Source: Nocardia sp. NBC_01503
Lineage (GTDB): Bacteria; Actinomycetota; Actinomycetes; Mycobacteriales; Mycobacteriaceae
Assembly (NCBI RefSeq): GCF_036327755.1
Contig: NZ_CP109596.1
Span: 1,922,001 to 1,986,000 of the forward strand
Direction of reading: 5' to 3'
DNA length: 64,000 nucleotides
A program made the position numbers and the translations under genes. This document shows, piece by piece, positions 33,345-42,191 of the stretch (the stretch's first letter is position 1; each line of letters begins with the position of its first letter). Under the pieces are notes generated by a model. It did no database searches. It was given only the letters and a program-made list of their open reading frames with translations, and was not told the DNA's origin.

Positions 33345-34139
33345 CTAGTGGCCTGTCACCGCGGGGACATCAGCGGTGGAGGCTTGCAGGAAGGCGGGCT
33401 TCTCGCCGCCGCCGTGTACCAGCAGCGCGCTGCCGGTGACGTACGCGGCCAGCGGGGAGGCCAGGAAGGCGGCGGTGCGGCCGATGTCCTCGGGGGTTGC
33501 CATGCGCTGCATGGGAACCGTGCCGCTGACCGCGGCGATACCGTCCTCGTCGCCGTAGTGCAGATGCGAGGATTCGGTATTGACGAGGCCGCAGATGACC
33601 GAGTTCATCCGGACCTTCGGGGCCCACTCCACCGCGAGCGAGGCGACCAGGCTGTCCACACCGGCCTTGGCCGCGCCGTAGGCGGCGGTGCCCGGCGAGG
33701 GGCGATGCCCGGAGACGCTGGAGATCATGACGATCGAGCCGCCGTCGTCCTGCTTCTGCATGACGTCATTGGCGACCTGCGAGACCAGCAGCGGTGCAAG
33801 CAGATTCAGCTGAATGATCTTGGAGTGGAAGTTCGGGCTGGCATCGGCCGCGAGCGCGAACGGCGCACCGCCCGCGTTATTGACGACGGTGTCGAGCCGC
33901 CCGTACTTGGCGACGATGGCGTCGATCATCTCGCGCACCGAATCCGGGTCCCGCACATCGCACGGAAGAAAGTCGATACCGCGCCCATTGCTCTCGACCG
34001 GGGTGTCGGCGGGGCGGCGCGCACATGCCACGACGGTCGCGCCGGCGTCCAGGAATACCCGGCTGATACCGGCCCCGACTCCGCGCACGCCGCCGGTGAC
34101 CAAGACGACCGAGCCGGAGAGGTTCACTTCGATTGCCAC
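33345..34139 (-). CDS. Short-chain dehydrogenase, Rv3549c-like
   Basis: 264 residues, ATG at 34139. TGGVRGVGAGISRVFLDAGA cofactor loop (about 15-34), NNAGG near 88, SSVSGHRPSPGTAAYGAAKAG active site (about 140-160). Divergent from echA20 with a KstR2 box in the 50-base gap, so it belongs to the HIP (ring C/D) regulon like its orthologue. Likely oxidises or reduces a hydroxyl or keto group on a two-ring or one-ring CoA intermediate; step not assigned. Confidence 0.8.
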   Translation of the reverse strand: MAIEVNLSGSVVLVTGGVRGVGAGISRVFLDAGATVVACARRPADTPVESNGRGIDFLPCDVRDPDSVREMIDAIVAKYGRLDTVVNNAGGAPFALAADASPNFHSKIIQLNLLAPLLVSQVANDVMQKQDDGGSIVMISSVSGHRPSPGTAAYGAAKAGVDSLVASLAVEWAPKVRMNSVICGLVNTESSHLHYGDEDGIAAVSGTVPMQRMATPEDIGRTAAFLASPLAAYVTGSALLVHGGGEKPAFLQASTADVPAVTGH

Positions 34140-34150
34140 CGTGCTAACCT

Positions 34151-34164
34151 ACCAAGCACTTGCT
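34151..34164. promoter_or_regulatory. KstR2 operator, SDR / echA20 divergent promoter
   Basis: ACCAAGCACTTGCT, matching the KstR2 pattern AnCAAG-N2-CTTGnT exactly. It lies 11 bases from the SDR start and 25 from echA20. Confidence 0.9.
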
Positions 34165-34189
34165 TGTTTTGCCAACGATGGGACTTGCG

Positions 34190-34954
34190 ATGGGGATCAT
34201 CCGTCACACCGAAACCGAAGGCGTGGAAGTCGTCACTGTCGACTACCCGCCGGTCAACGCCCTGCCCTCTGACGGCTGGTTCGCTCTTGCCGATGCCGTC
34301 CGCGAAGCGGGCCGCAACCCCGAGACCAAGGTCGTGGTGCTGCGCGCCGAAGGCCGCGGCTTCAACGCGGGCGTCGATATCAAGGAGATGAACGCGGACA
34401 CCGGGCATACCGCGCTCATCCGCGCGAATCACGGTTGCTTCGCCGCCTTCGCCGCCATCTACGACTGTGAGGTACCGGTCGTCACCGCGGTCAACGGCTT
34501 CTGCCTCGGCGGCGGCATCGGCCTGGTCGGCAACTCCGATGTCATCATCGCCTCCGACGACGCGACCTTCGGCCTCCCCGAGGTCGACCGCGGCGCGCTC
34601 GGTGCGGCCACCCATCTCTCCCGTCTGGTCCCCCAGCACCTGATGCGGACCATGTTCTACACCGCGGGCACCCTCACCGCGCAGCAGCTGCACCACTACG
34701 GGTCGGTCTTCAAGGTCGTGCCGCGCGCCGAACTCGACGCCGCCGCAATGGAAGTCGCCAAGAACATCGCCAATAAGGACGGCCGCGTCATTCGCGCCGC
34801 CAAGAAGGCGCTCAACGGCATCGACGTGCAGGACGTGCACAAGTCCTACCGGTTCGAGCAGGGCTTCACCATGGAGCTCAACCTCGCCGGTGTCGCCGAT
34901 GAGATCCGCGCCCGGTTCGACGATGACCTGGCCGCGCAGAAGAAGGGGAAGTAA
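34190..34954 (+). CDS. echA20: EchA20, ring D-opening hydrolase (crotonase family)
   Basis: 254 residues from the ATG at 34190; ATGs at 34160 and 34178 are in frame but the first overlaps the operator. Crotonase fold: AEGRGFNAGVDIKEM (about 58-72), VNGFCLGGGIGLVGNSDVII (about 100-119), FGLPEVDRGALGAATHLSRL (about 127-146). Closely resembles Rv3550, which hydrolytically opens the last cyclopentanone ring (ring D) of the HIP-derived CoA ester. First gene of the echA20-ipdA-ipdB operon, six bases before ipdA. Confidence 0.9.
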   Translation: MGIIRHTETEGVEVVTVDYPPVNALPSDGWFALADAVREAGRNPETKVVVLRAEGRGFNAGVDIKEMNADTGHTALIRANHGCFAAFAAIYDCEVPVVTAVNGFCLGGGIGLVGNSDVIIASDDATFGLPEVDRGALGAATHLSRLVPQHLMRTMFYTAGTLTAQQLHHYGSVFKVVPRAELDAAAMEVAKNIANKDGRVIRAAKKALNGIDVQDVHKSYRFEQGFTMELNLAGVADEIRARFDDDLAAQKKGK

Positions 34955-34960
34955 AAAGCC

Positions 34961-35839
34961 ATGCGCGACAAGAGGATGACGCTCGACGAGGTCGTCGGCG
35001 AGCTCCGCAGCGGTATGACCATCGGCATCGGTGGCTGGGGTTCCCGGCGCAAGCCGCTGGCCTTCGTCCGCGCGATTCTGCGTTCGGACATCAAGGATTT
35101 GACGGTCGTCACCTACGGCGGACCGGATCTCGGCCTGCTCTGCTCGGCGGGCAAGGTGCGAAAGGCGTACTACGGCTTCGTATCCCTGGACTCCGCGCCG
35201 TTCTACGATCCGTGGTTCGCCAAGGCGCGCACCGGTGGCGAGATCACCGTGCGCGAGATGGACGAGGGCATGGTGAAGTGCGGCCTCCAGGCCGCCGCCG
35301 CGCGCCTGCCGTTCCTGCCGATTCGCGCCGGATTGGGTTCCGCCGTAGTCGATTTCTGGGAGGGCGAGCTGAAGACGGTGCAATCGCCGTACAGCGATGC
35401 CGACGGCCGCCGCGAAACCCTCATCGCCATGCCCGCTTTGAACCTGGACGCTTCGTTCGTCCACCTGGATCTCGGCGATAAGCACGGCAATGCCGCGTAC
35501 ACCGGCGTCGACCCGTACTTCGACGACCTGTACTCCCTGGCCGCCGAGCGCCGCTACCTGTCGGTGGACCGCCTGGTAGAGACCGACGAACTGGTGAAAG
35601 CCGTTCCGCAGCAGTCGATCATCCTCAACCGCATGATGGTCGACGGTGTGGTCGAGGCCCCCGGTGGCGCGCACTTCACCTTCTCCGGCAGCTACGGCCG
35701 CGATGAGAAGTTCCAGCGCCACTATGTCGAGGCCGCCAAGACGCCCGAATCGTGGGCGGAGTTCAAGGCGACCTACCTGGATGTGTCCGAGGACGAATAC
35801 CAGGCCGCCGTCCGTGCTTTCGCCGAGGAGCAGAAGTAA
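34961..35839 (+). CDS. ipdA: IpdA, ring C-opening hydrolase subunit (CoA-transferase family)
   Basis: 292 residues, the same length as Rv3551, ATG at 34961 after AAGGGGAAG. Class I CoA-transferase alpha fold: GMTIGIGGWGSRRKPLAFVR (about 18-37), TYGGPDLGLL, and the conserved LDLGDKHGNAAYTGVD (about 168). IpdAB is not a transferase but hydrolyses COCHEA-CoA, opening ring C by a retro-Claisen-type reaction. Stop and the ipdB start overlap as TAATG, so the two subunits are made together. Confidence 0.92.
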   Translation: MRDKRMTLDEVVGELRSGMTIGIGGWGSRRKPLAFVRAILRSDIKDLTVVTYGGPDLGLLCSAGKVRKAYYGFVSLDSAPFYDPWFAKARTGGEITVREMDEGMVKCGLQAAAARLPFLPIRAGLGSAVVDFWEGELKTVQSPYSDADGRRETLIAMPALNLDASFVHLDLGDKHGNAAYTGVDPYFDDLYSLAAERRYLSVDRLVETDELVKAVPQQSIILNRMMVDGVVEAPGGAHFTFSGSYGRDEKFQRHYVEAAKTPESWAEFKATYLDVSEDEYQAAVRAFAEEQK

Positions 35840-36597
35840 TGACTGACACCGCAACCATCACTCGGGCCGAGATCTGCGTTGTCGCCGCGGCCGAAATCTT
35901 CCGTGGCGCGGGCGAAATCATGGCCAGCCCGATGTCCACGGTAACCACCATCGGCGCGCGGCTGGCGCGGCTCACCTTCGAGCCGGATCTGCTGCTGTCC
36001 GACGGTGAGGCGCTGTTCTTCGCCGAGGTTCCGCCGATCGGCGGCAAGGCCCCGATCGAGGGCTGGATTCCGTTCTCGAAGGTTTTCGACGTGGTCGCCT
36101 CCGGCCGTCGCCATGTGGTCATGGGCGCCAACCAGATCGACCGCTTCGGCAATCAGAACCTCTCGGCCTTCGGCCCGCTGCAGCAGCCCACCCGCCAGAT
36201 GTTCGGTGTGCGCGGCGCGCCCGGTAACACCATCAACCACGCCACCAGCTACTTCGTGCCCAAGCACAATAAGCGCGTCTTCGTGGAGACCGTCGATATC
36301 GTCTCCGGAATCGGTTACGACAAGATCGATCCCGAGAACCCGGCCTACCGCTTCCACCACCTGCACCGCGTGGTGTCGAACCTGGGCGTCTTCGACTTCA
36401 ACGGTCCGGACCACACCCTGCGCGCGCTGTCGCTGCACCCGGGCGTGACCGCCGACGAGGTCGCCGAGAACACCTCGTTCGAGATCGCGGGCCTGGCCGA
36501 GGCGGGCGAGACCCGGCTGCCCACCGAGGAAGAGCTGCGGATCATTCGAACCGTGCTGGACCCCAAGGGCTTCCGTGAGAAGGAAGTGACGGCATGA
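35839..36597 (+). CDS. ipdB: IpdB, ring C-opening hydrolase subunit (CoA-transferase family)
   Basis: 252 residues from the ATG at 35839, overlapping the ipdA stop by one base. CoA-transferase beta fold with ASPMSTVTTIGARLARLTFE (about 33-52) and the GANQIDRFGNQNLS stretch (about 94-107) typical of the family. Forms the IpdAB heteromer. The reading frame ends in GFREKEVTA at a TGA right before an inverted REP-like element. Confidence 0.92.
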   Translation: MTDTATITRAEICVVAAAEIFRGAGEIMASPMSTVTTIGARLARLTFEPDLLLSDGEALFFAEVPPIGGKAPIEGWIPFSKVFDVVASGRRHVVMGANQIDRFGNQNLSAFGPLQQPTRQMFGVRGAPGNTINHATSYFVPKHNKRVFVETVDIVSGIGYDKIDPENPAYRFHHLHRVVSNLGVFDFNGPDHTLRALSLHPGVTADEVAENTSFEIAGLAEAGETRLPTEEELRIIRTVLDPKGFREKEVTA

Positions 36598-36600
36598 ACG

Positions 36601-36643
36601 GTCAGTCCCGGAGGCGGCAGCGAAGTGTAACCACGCAGGGCCC
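36601..36643 (-). repeat. REP-like intergenic element, copy E (inverted)
   Basis: Read on the minus strand: GGGGCCCTGCGTGGTTACAC then TTCGCTGCCGCCTCCGGGACTGAC. It occupies most of the 70-base gap between ipdB and ipdC, inside a probable operon, in the orientation opposite to the other four copies. Confidence 0.8.
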
Positions 36644-36667
36644 CGTTCTCGCTGGAAAGGAATCAGC

Positions 36668-37753
36668 ATGACCGCTCGGCTGAAGACACCGCTGACCGAG
36701 CTGGTCGGCATCGAGCATCCGATCGTGCAGACCGGAATGGGCTGGGTCGCCGGGCCCGGTCTGGTCGCGGCCACCGCCAATGCGGGCGGCCTCGGCATTC
36801 TGGCCTCGGCCACCATGAACCTCGACGAACTCGAGGTGGCCATCGCCAAGACGAAGGCCAAGACGGACAAGCCCTTCGGCGTGAACATCCGCGCCGACCT
36901 GTCCGATGCCGCCGATCGTTGCGAGCTGATGATCCGCGAGGGTGTGAAGGTCGCCTCCTTCGCACTGGCTCCAAAGAAGGAGCTCATCGCCCGCCTCAAG
37001 GACAACGGCGTGGTCGTCATGCCGTCCATCGGCGCGGCCAAGCACGCGGTGAAGGTGGCGTCCTGGGGCGCGGACGCGGTAATCGTGCAGGGCGGCGAGG
37101 GTGGTGGCCACACCGGTTCCGTCGCCACCACCCTGCTGCTCCCGTCCGTCCTGGACGCCGTCGATATCCCGGTGGTCGCCGGTGGCGGCTTCTTCGACGG
37201 CCGCGGCCTGGCGGCCGCACTGTCCTACGGTGCGGCCGGTGTCGCCATGGGCACTCGTTTCCTGCTCACCCAGGACAGCAGCGTGCCGGAGTCGGTGAAG
37301 CAGGAGTACCTCAAGCGTGGACTCCAGGACACCGTCGTCTCCACCAAGGTCGACGGTATGCCGCACCGCGTGCTCAACACCGAACTCGTTGACAAGCTGG
37401 AACATTCGGGCAACACCCGGAGCCTGATCGTGGCCCTCACCAATGCCGCCAAGTTCAAGTCCATGACCGGGATGAAGTGGACGACCATGGCGAAGGAGGG
37501 CCTGAACACCCGCAAGCACAAGGACCTCACCTGGTCCCAGGTCGTCATGGGTGCCAATACCGCCATGCTCCTCAAAGCTGGCCTGGTGGACGGCAACACC
37601 CACGCGGGCGTGCTCGCCTCCGGTCAGGTCGCGGGCATCATCGAGGACCTCCCCACCGTCCAGGACCTGATCGACCGCATCATCGCCGACGCGATCACCC
37701 GCATCGACGCACTCGGCAGCTACCGCGTCACCGACGCCGAAGCCACCGCGTAA
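36668..37753 (+). CDS. ipdC: IpdC, flavin-dependent NADH:5-OH-HIC-CoA reductase type (NPD/2-nitropropane dioxygenase family)
   Basis: 361 residues, ATG at 36668 with GGAAAGGAA upstream. TIM-barrel flavoprotein: PIVQTGMGWVAGPGLVAATA near the N-terminus, QGGEGGGHTGSV at about 142-153 (phosphate/FMN loop with the catalytic-type His), and VVAGGGFFDGRGLAAALSYG at about 173-192. Matches Rv3553 in order after ipdB. The IpdC family dehydrogenates a two-ring CoA intermediate so that EchA20 can open ring D. Confidence 0.88.
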   Translation: MTARLKTPLTELVGIEHPIVQTGMGWVAGPGLVAATANAGGLGILASATMNLDELEVAIAKTKAKTDKPFGVNIRADLSDAADRCELMIREGVKVASFALAPKKELIARLKDNGVVVMPSIGAAKHAVKVASWGADAVIVQGGEGGGHTGSVATTLLLPSVLDAVDIPVVAGGGFFDGRGLAAALSYGAAGVAMGTRFLLTQDSSVPESVKQEYLKRGLQDTVVSTKVDGMPHRVLNTELVDKLEHSGNTRSLIVALTNAAKFKSMTGMKWTTMAKEGLNTRKHKDLTWSQVVMGANTAMLLKAGLVDGNTHAGVLASGQVAGIIEDLPTVQDLIDRIIADAITRIDALGSYRVTDAEATA

Positions 37754-37830
37754 CCGATCCCCCACCAGCCCTGCGGTTTCCACCGCGGGGCCCTCGATCT
37801 GCGCGGCCGACACAACCGGCCGCGCACCTC

Positions 37831-37856
37831 ACGGACCCGATCGACCTCGGGTCCGT
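37831..37856. terminator. Hairpin 1 after ipdC
   Basis: ACGGACCCGA and TCGGGTCCGT, a perfect 10-base-pair stem with a 6-base loop, 78 bases after the ipdC stop. Confidence 0.65.
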
Positions 37857-37882
37857 AGCGCGGTGTCCTGCACCGCGCGCAC

Positions 37883-37918
37883 AGGCCGTCCCCGGAACCT
37901 CTCGCCCGGGGACGGCCT
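37883..37918. terminator. Hairpin 2 between ipdC and the DoxX gene
   Basis: AGGCCGTCCCCGG and CCGGGGACGGCCT, a perfect 13-base-pair stem with a 10-base loop followed by TGTTG. Placed to serve both converging transcripts. Confidence 0.75.
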
Positions 37919-37926
37919 TGTTGCTG

Positions 37927-38520
37927 CTACCGAGCGCTTCTCGGTTGCGCCTCGACCGATCGGAACACTCGATCGAGTCGGAGTTCGGTATCGCAGGTGC
38001 TCAGCATCGCAGCGCCGCCCGCGACCACCAGAACTCCGTACGAACACATTTCGCCGAAACCCACCGATGTCCACATCGCCGCGGCGAAGGTGAGCAATAG
38101 CCCCGTCGCGAGTCCCGCGGCGGGCCTTGCCGCGAGACCGAGTAGCAGGCAGATACCGAGAACGCCTTCGGCGACGGTTGCCACGCCGCCCAGTACCGGC
38201 GCCGCCCAGTCGAGCGGATCCGGGATGAGTGTGCGGGTGTAGTCGACGAATGCCGAATAGCGACCCCACGACACCCCCGGCGCGCCCGGAGCCCCGAGCC
38301 ACCCGAAACGGTCGGCGACGGATCCGGCGAACATGGCGCCCACCAGTACTCGGACGGCTGTATTGACGATCGCGTACCGACCGGCGGTCACCGTCAGCAG
38401 CGTGATGCCGACCAATATGGCGGCGGTGATCGCCGCGACCGCGCCGTGTGCGAAAACCAGCCAACTCAGCTCGATTCCCAACGCGGACAACGAAAGCCAC
38501 AGGCCGATTCGTGCTGTCAC
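37927..38520 (-). CDS. DoxX-like integral membrane protein
   Basis: 197 residues from a GTG at 38520 (VTARIGLWLSLSALGI); an in-frame TTG 36 bases upstream would push into the regulator's operator. Four to five membrane helices at about 5-25, 30-48, 50-72, 105-135 and 140-165 with the DoxX-type GVATVAEGVLGICLLLGL. DoxX-family proteins are linked to oxidative stress and thiol homeostasis. Divergent from a MarR regulator, with shared palindromic sites, so it is probably that regulator's target. Confidence 0.72.
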   Translation of the reverse strand: MTARIGLWLSLSALGIELSWLVFAHGAVAAITAAILVGITLLTVTAGRYAIVNTAVRVLVGAMFAGSVADRFGWLGAPGAPGVSWGRYSAFVDYTRTLIPDPLDWAAPVLGGVATVAEGVLGICLLLGLAARPAAGLATGLLLTFAAAMWTSVGFGEMCSYGVLVVAGGAAMLSTCDTELRLDRVFRSVEAQPRSAR

Positions 38521-38545
38521 AGCTGCCTCGCTCAAACTAGTAAAG

Positions 38546-38555
38546 TGGTTGACCA
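38546..38555. promoter_or_regulatory. Putative MarR operator 1
   Basis: TGGTTGACCA, an imperfect palindrome in the gap between doxX-like and marR-like genes. It shares TTGACCA with the larger site over the marR start. Confidence 0.5.
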
Positions 38556-38577
38556 ATCCTACGAAGGAGCACCGGAA

Positions 38578-39042
38578 ATGGTCAAGAGCTTGACCAACTT
38601 GCGACAGGACCGTCCACTACCGCTCGGGAATCTGCTCAACGCCGCAGCGAGAACACTTGCGGCGGAACTGGATGCGGGCCTGGCCGCCGCCGGGTTCAGT
38701 GATCTTCGCGCCGCGCACGCCCCGATATTCCAGGCGATCGATCCCGGGGGCACCCGCCTGGCCGACCTCGCCGCCCGTATCGGCGTGACCAAGCAGGCAA
38801 TGAGTGAACCCATTCGACACCTGGAAACACAGGCCTACATCGAGGTGATGCCGGATCCCGTCGACAAGCGCGCACGGCTGGTTCGGCTCACCCCGAAGGG
38901 TGAATCCGTGGTGACGGCCGGAATGGAGGTCGTGAACCGCTTCGACGCCCAGTTGGACTCGGCCATCGGCGCGGCGGAGGTGGCCCGGATGCGACAGGTC
39001 CTGACGAAGATCATCAACGGCGCGGGCAGAACCCCACACTGA
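38578..39042 (+). CDS. MarR-family transcriptional regulator
   Basis: 154 residues from the ATG at 38578 with AAGGAG nine bases upstream. Winged-helix core: GGTRLADLAARIGVTKQAMSE (about 58-78) as the recognition region and DPVDKRARLVRLTPKG (about 98-113) as the wing. Divergent from the DoxX-like gene. An 18-base palindrome covers its own start codon, which suggests autorepression. Ligand unknown; phenolics and oxidants are common for the family. Confidence 0.82.
   Translation: MVKSLTNLRQDRPLPLGNLLNAAARTLAAELDAGLAAAGFSDLRAAHAPIFQAIDPGGTRLADLAARIGVTKQAMSEPIRHLETQAYIEVMPDPVDKRARLVRLTPKGESVVTAGMEVVNRFDAQLDSAIGAAEVARMRQVLTKIINGAGRTPH
38579..38596. promoter_or_regulatory. Putative MarR operator 2 over the start codon
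   Basis: TGGTCAAG-AG-CTTGACCA: perfect 8-base half-sites starting inside the ATG of the regulator gene. Binding here would block its own transcription or elongation. Confidence 0.6.
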
Positions 39043-39103
39043 CCTTCCGAGGGAAGCCACACCGGGAATTCGCTGGGCCGGACGGGCGCGCCGGTGCCAC
39101 CAT

Positions 39104-39967
39104 ATGGCGATGGGGACCGTCCTGATTGTCGGTGATTTACATGGGAACACCAGTCATGCGCTGGCGGTGGTGCAGGTCGCGGCGCGCGCGGGGTGCGCGA
39201 AAGTATTCGCGGTGGGGGATTTCGGGGCCTGGGAGCATATGCCGTCGGGGCGGCGGTACTTCGATGTGGTGAACAAAGCGGCCAAGCGGGCCGGGGTGAC
39301 CCTGTATTTCCTGGACGGGAATCACGACAAGTCCTCGCTGCTGGTCGAGAAGTACGGAGAGCAGCTGGACGAAGAGGGGTTTCTCATCTGCCGGAAGCAG
39401 CTGCGGTATGCGCCGCGTGGGCATCGATGGGAGTGGGAGGGGACCACTTTCGCGGCCTTCGGCGGTGCGCGATCCACGGATAAGGGGTGGCGGCTGGCCC
39501 GGGAGTCGCGCCGGGAGGAGCAGGCGGCCAAGCGACGGGCCTACGGGTCGAGTCGGCGGCCGCTCACCGCCGGGACGCTCTGGTTCCCGAAAGAGGAGAT
39601 GACCGACGACGAGCTGGAAAAGCTTCTCGCACAGCATGATTCGCCGGTGGATGTACTGCTCACGCACGATAAGCCGCGCGCGACTCAGCCCAAGTTCAAT
39701 CGCAAGAACAAGCCGGAGTGCTTCCCGAACCAGGACCGGATTCAGCGGGTGGTTGAGCAGTTGCGGCCCGCCGTGCACTTCCACGGGCATCTGCACTTCC
39801 GCTACTCCGAAACCATCGCCGCGGGTCCGGGGCATTGGACCCGGGTCGAGGGCCTGGCCGCCGATCCGGAGGCATCCCGCCACCCGGCGTACGCTCCCGA
39901 CCATTCCTGGACCGTGCTGCGACTCCCCCACGCCGACTCATCCCTGGTCGAGCCCGCCGCCGGTTGA
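39104..39967 (+). CDS. Calcineurin-like metallophosphoesterase
   Basis: 287 residues from the ATG at 39104 (a second ATG is at codon 3). All motifs of the family are present in order: VGDLHGN (about 9-15), VGDFGAWE (about 37), LDGNHDK (about 70), LLTHDKP (about 186) and HFHGHLHFRY (about 225). Two-metal phosphodiesterase or phosphatase, probably cytoplasmic; the substrate cannot be told. The ~100-residue insert between GNHD and the later His motifs is rich in Arg and Trp. No link to steroid genes. Confidence 0.82.
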   Translation: MAMGTVLIVGDLHGNTSHALAVVQVAARAGCAKVFAVGDFGAWEHMPSGRRYFDVVNKAAKRAGVTLYFLDGNHDKSSLLVEKYGEQLDEEGFLICRKQLRYAPRGHRWEWEGTTFAAFGGARSTDKGWRLARESRREEQAAKRRAYGSSRRPLTAGTLWFPKEEMTDDELEKLLAQHDSPVDVLLTHDKPRATQPKFNRKNKPECFPNQDRIQRVVEQLRPAVHFHGHLHFRYSETIAAGPGHWTRVEGLAADPEASRHPAYAPDHSWTVLRLPHADSSLVEPAAG

Positions 39968-40031
39968 GGGCGCTTCGAACGGGCACTCCTCGCGGAGGGC
40001 ATCCGGGATGCGGTTGACACATCCTCAACCT

Positions 40032-40055
40032 TGCATACATAGCGATGCATGCATA
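40032..40055. promoter_or_regulatory. Direct repeat upstream of the CDF transporter
   Basis: TGCATACATA (40032-40041) and TGCATGCATA (40046-40055), 14 bases apart, about 35 bases before the transporter start. A candidate site for a metal-sensing repressor or for sigma-factor contact. Confidence 0.4.
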
Positions 40056-40089
40056 TGATCGCCTGCGGCATGGATGAAGGGAGATCGAC

Positions 40090-41079
40090 GTGGGCGCAGG
40101 ACACGGGCACGGCCATGAGGACGGACATTCACATGGTCACGGGCATACGCACGGAGCCACCGCGGACAGCGATAAGCGCTGGTTGGCGGGCGCGCTCGCG
40201 CTGATCGTCCTCTACATGGCGGGCGAGGTCGTGGTCGGCATCGTCTCCGGATCGCTGGCACTGCTATCCGACGCCGCGCATATGCTCACCGACGCGGCAT
40301 CGATCGTGCTCGCGCTGTGGGCCATTCGACTGGCCGCGCGACCCGCCGCCGGGCGCATGACCTTCGGCTGGAAGCGCGTGGAGATCCTCTCCGCCATGGC
40401 CAATGGCGCGACCCTGCTGGTGCTCGCGGCCTGGCTGACCTTCGAGGCGATCCGCCGGCTCTTCGATCCGCCGGAGGTCACCGGTGGACTGGTGCTGACC
40501 ACCGCGCTGATCGGCGTGGTCGTGAATCTCATTGCGACACTGATGATCAGCCGCGCCAATCGCTCCAGCCTGAATGTGGAGGGCGCGTTCCAGCACATTC
40601 TCAATGACCTGTACGGCTTCATCGCCACCGCCATCGCGGGCGCCGTCATCATGACCACCGGATTCGTCCAGGCCGATGTCATCGCCACCCTGATCGTGGT
40701 CGCGCTCATGGTGCAGGCCGGTGTCAGCCTGGTCCGGGCATCGAGCCGCATCTTCCTCGAAGCCGCGCCGGAGAACCTGGACCCCACCGCGATCGGCGCG
40801 GCCATGGCGGGCCGCGACCATGTGGTCGAAGTCCACGACCTGCACATCTGGGAGATCACCTCCGGCTCCCCCGCCCTCTCGGCGCACGTCCTGGTCGAAC
40901 CCGGCCACGACTGCCACGCAGTCCGCGAGGATCTGGCCCACTTCCTGGCCCACGACCACCACATCGACCATGCCACCCTCCAGGTCGACCACGCGCAACC
41001 TGGAATCCTGGCGCTCGGCCGCGACAAGGAATCGCACTGCGAACAAGCGCACGGCCCTGCCCATTCGGCCCTGCGCTGA
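40090..41079 (+). CDS. Cation diffusion facilitator (CDF) zinc/cadmium exporter
   Basis: 329 residues from a GTG at 40090 after GAAGGGAG. His-rich N-terminus (GHGHGHEDGHSHGHGHTHG), six membrane helices, and the paired metal sites SLALLSDAAHMLTDAASI (about 54-71, HxxxD) and FQHILNDLYGF (about 167-177). The C-terminal cytoplasmic domain has VVEVHDLHIWEITSGS (about 240) and a second His-rich part (LAHDHHIDHATLQVDH). Exports Zn2+ or similar ions in exchange for protons. Belongs to the metal-homeostasis genes inserted in the steroid island. Confidence 0.9.
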   Translation: MGAGHGHGHEDGHSHGHGHTHGATADSDKRWLAGALALIVLYMAGEVVVGIVSGSLALLSDAAHMLTDAASIVLALWAIRLAARPAAGRMTFGWKRVEILSAMANGATLLVLAAWLTFEAIRRLFDPPEVTGGLVLTTALIGVVVNLIATLMISRANRSSLNVEGAFQHILNDLYGFIATAIAGAVIMTTGFVQADVIATLIVVALMVQAGVSLVRASSRIFLEAAPENLDPTAIGAAMAGRDHVVEVHDLHIWEITSGSPALSAHVLVEPGHDCHAVREDLAHFLAHDHHIDHATLQVDHAQPGILALGRDKESHCEQAHGPAHSALR

Positions 41080-41134
41080 GCGCCATTCAGGCACTGCCAG
41101 GGAGTGAGGTTCGGGCAGGCGGATACTGGCCTGC

Positions 41135-42130
41135 GTGAACTGGATCGAAACGCCGCTGACGATAAGTTCTCTGGTGACTTCGTGGCGCTGGGATACCTCG
41201 ACAGTGGTCATCACCGTTCTCATCGGAGCCGGTTACGCACTGGCGTGGGCGACGGCGAAACGGAGAGGCGCGAACCTTCCGGGCAGTGGCCGGGCCATCT
41301 GTTTCGGAGTGGTCGGTCTGGCGCTGTGGCTCTATACCGGGGTCGGCGCGCTCGGGGTGTACTCCGACACCCTGTTCTGGGTTCGGGCGCTACAGACCCT
41401 GCTGCTGCTCTATCTGGTGTCGTTCGGATTGGCGGCGGGGACGCCGTTGACCGTGCTGCGCGAGGCGCTCGGGGATACCGGGCGGGCGCGGATGGATCGA
41501 ATTCTGCACAGCCGCATCGTGACCGGGCTTACCTTCCCGCTGGTCCCGTCGGCCGCCATCCTGCTGACGCCCTGGCTGCTGTACTTCTCCCCCTGGTACG
41601 AGTCGGTGCTGCGGAACGGCGTCATCGATGCCGTGACCCGAATCGCTCTGGTGTGCATCGGTTTTCTGTACTTCTATTCGCGCCTGCAGGCCGATCCGCT
41701 GCCGCACCGGTACTCCCAGGCGGTTTCGCTGCTCATCACCGTGATCGAATCGCTGGCGGACGGCATTCTCGGCATTGTGGTGTGGCTGGGGCCGATTCTC
41801 GCGGCGGGCTACTACGCGGAGGTGGGCCGGACCTGGGGTCCGAGTCAGCGCATGGATCAGACGGCGGGGGCGGGCATCCTCTGGCTGCTGGGCGATGTCC
41901 TCGGAATTCCGTTCGCGCTCATGCTCATGCGCGCCTGGTCCGATGACGAGAAGCGCAAAGCCGCGGAGGTCGATGCCGAGCTCGATGCCGCCGCGGCGCG
42001 CGCCGAACCCGCGGCGAACCGGAAAGATTCGACGGAATCGGCTGCGGAGTCAGCCCAGCAAGCCCCGCAATCCACCGGGCTGTGGTGGGAGAACGATCCG
42101 CAGTTGAGTCAGCGGTTCCGCCGCCGCTGA
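41135..42130 (+). CDS. CtaG-like cytochrome c oxidase assembly / copper protein
   Basis: 331 residues from a GTG at 41135. Six to seven membrane helices through residue ~265, with the family's YTGVGALGVYSDTLFWVRALQ (about 67-87) and FLYFYSRLQADPLPHRYS (about 187-204), then an Ala/Glu-rich cytoplasmic tail ending NDPQLSQRFRRR. The CtaG_caa3 family is associated with copper delivery to haem-copper oxidases. Sixty bases before the SEDS gene on the same strand. The multicopper oxidase at 45742-47568 makes copper handling a theme of this block, though not of one operon. Confidence 0.75.
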   Translation: MNWIETPLTISSLVTSWRWDTSTVVITVLIGAGYALAWATAKRRGANLPGSGRAICFGVVGLALWLYTGVGALGVYSDTLFWVRALQTLLLLYLVSFGLAAGTPLTVLREALGDTGRARMDRILHSRIVTGLTFPLVPSAAILLTPWLLYFSPWYESVLRNGVIDAVTRIALVCIGFLYFYSRLQADPLPHRYSQAVSLLITVIESLADGILGIVVWLGPILAAGYYAEVGRTWGPSQRMDQTAGAGILWLLGDVLGIPFALMLMRAWSDDEKRKAAEVDAELDAAAARAEPAANRKDSTESAAESAQQAPQSTGLWWENDPQLSQRFRRR

Positions 42131-42191
42131 TCTTCTCCGCTCGGAATTCCTACTCGCTGCGCGCACCGGTGCGCCCGCGTTACTGTTGGGC

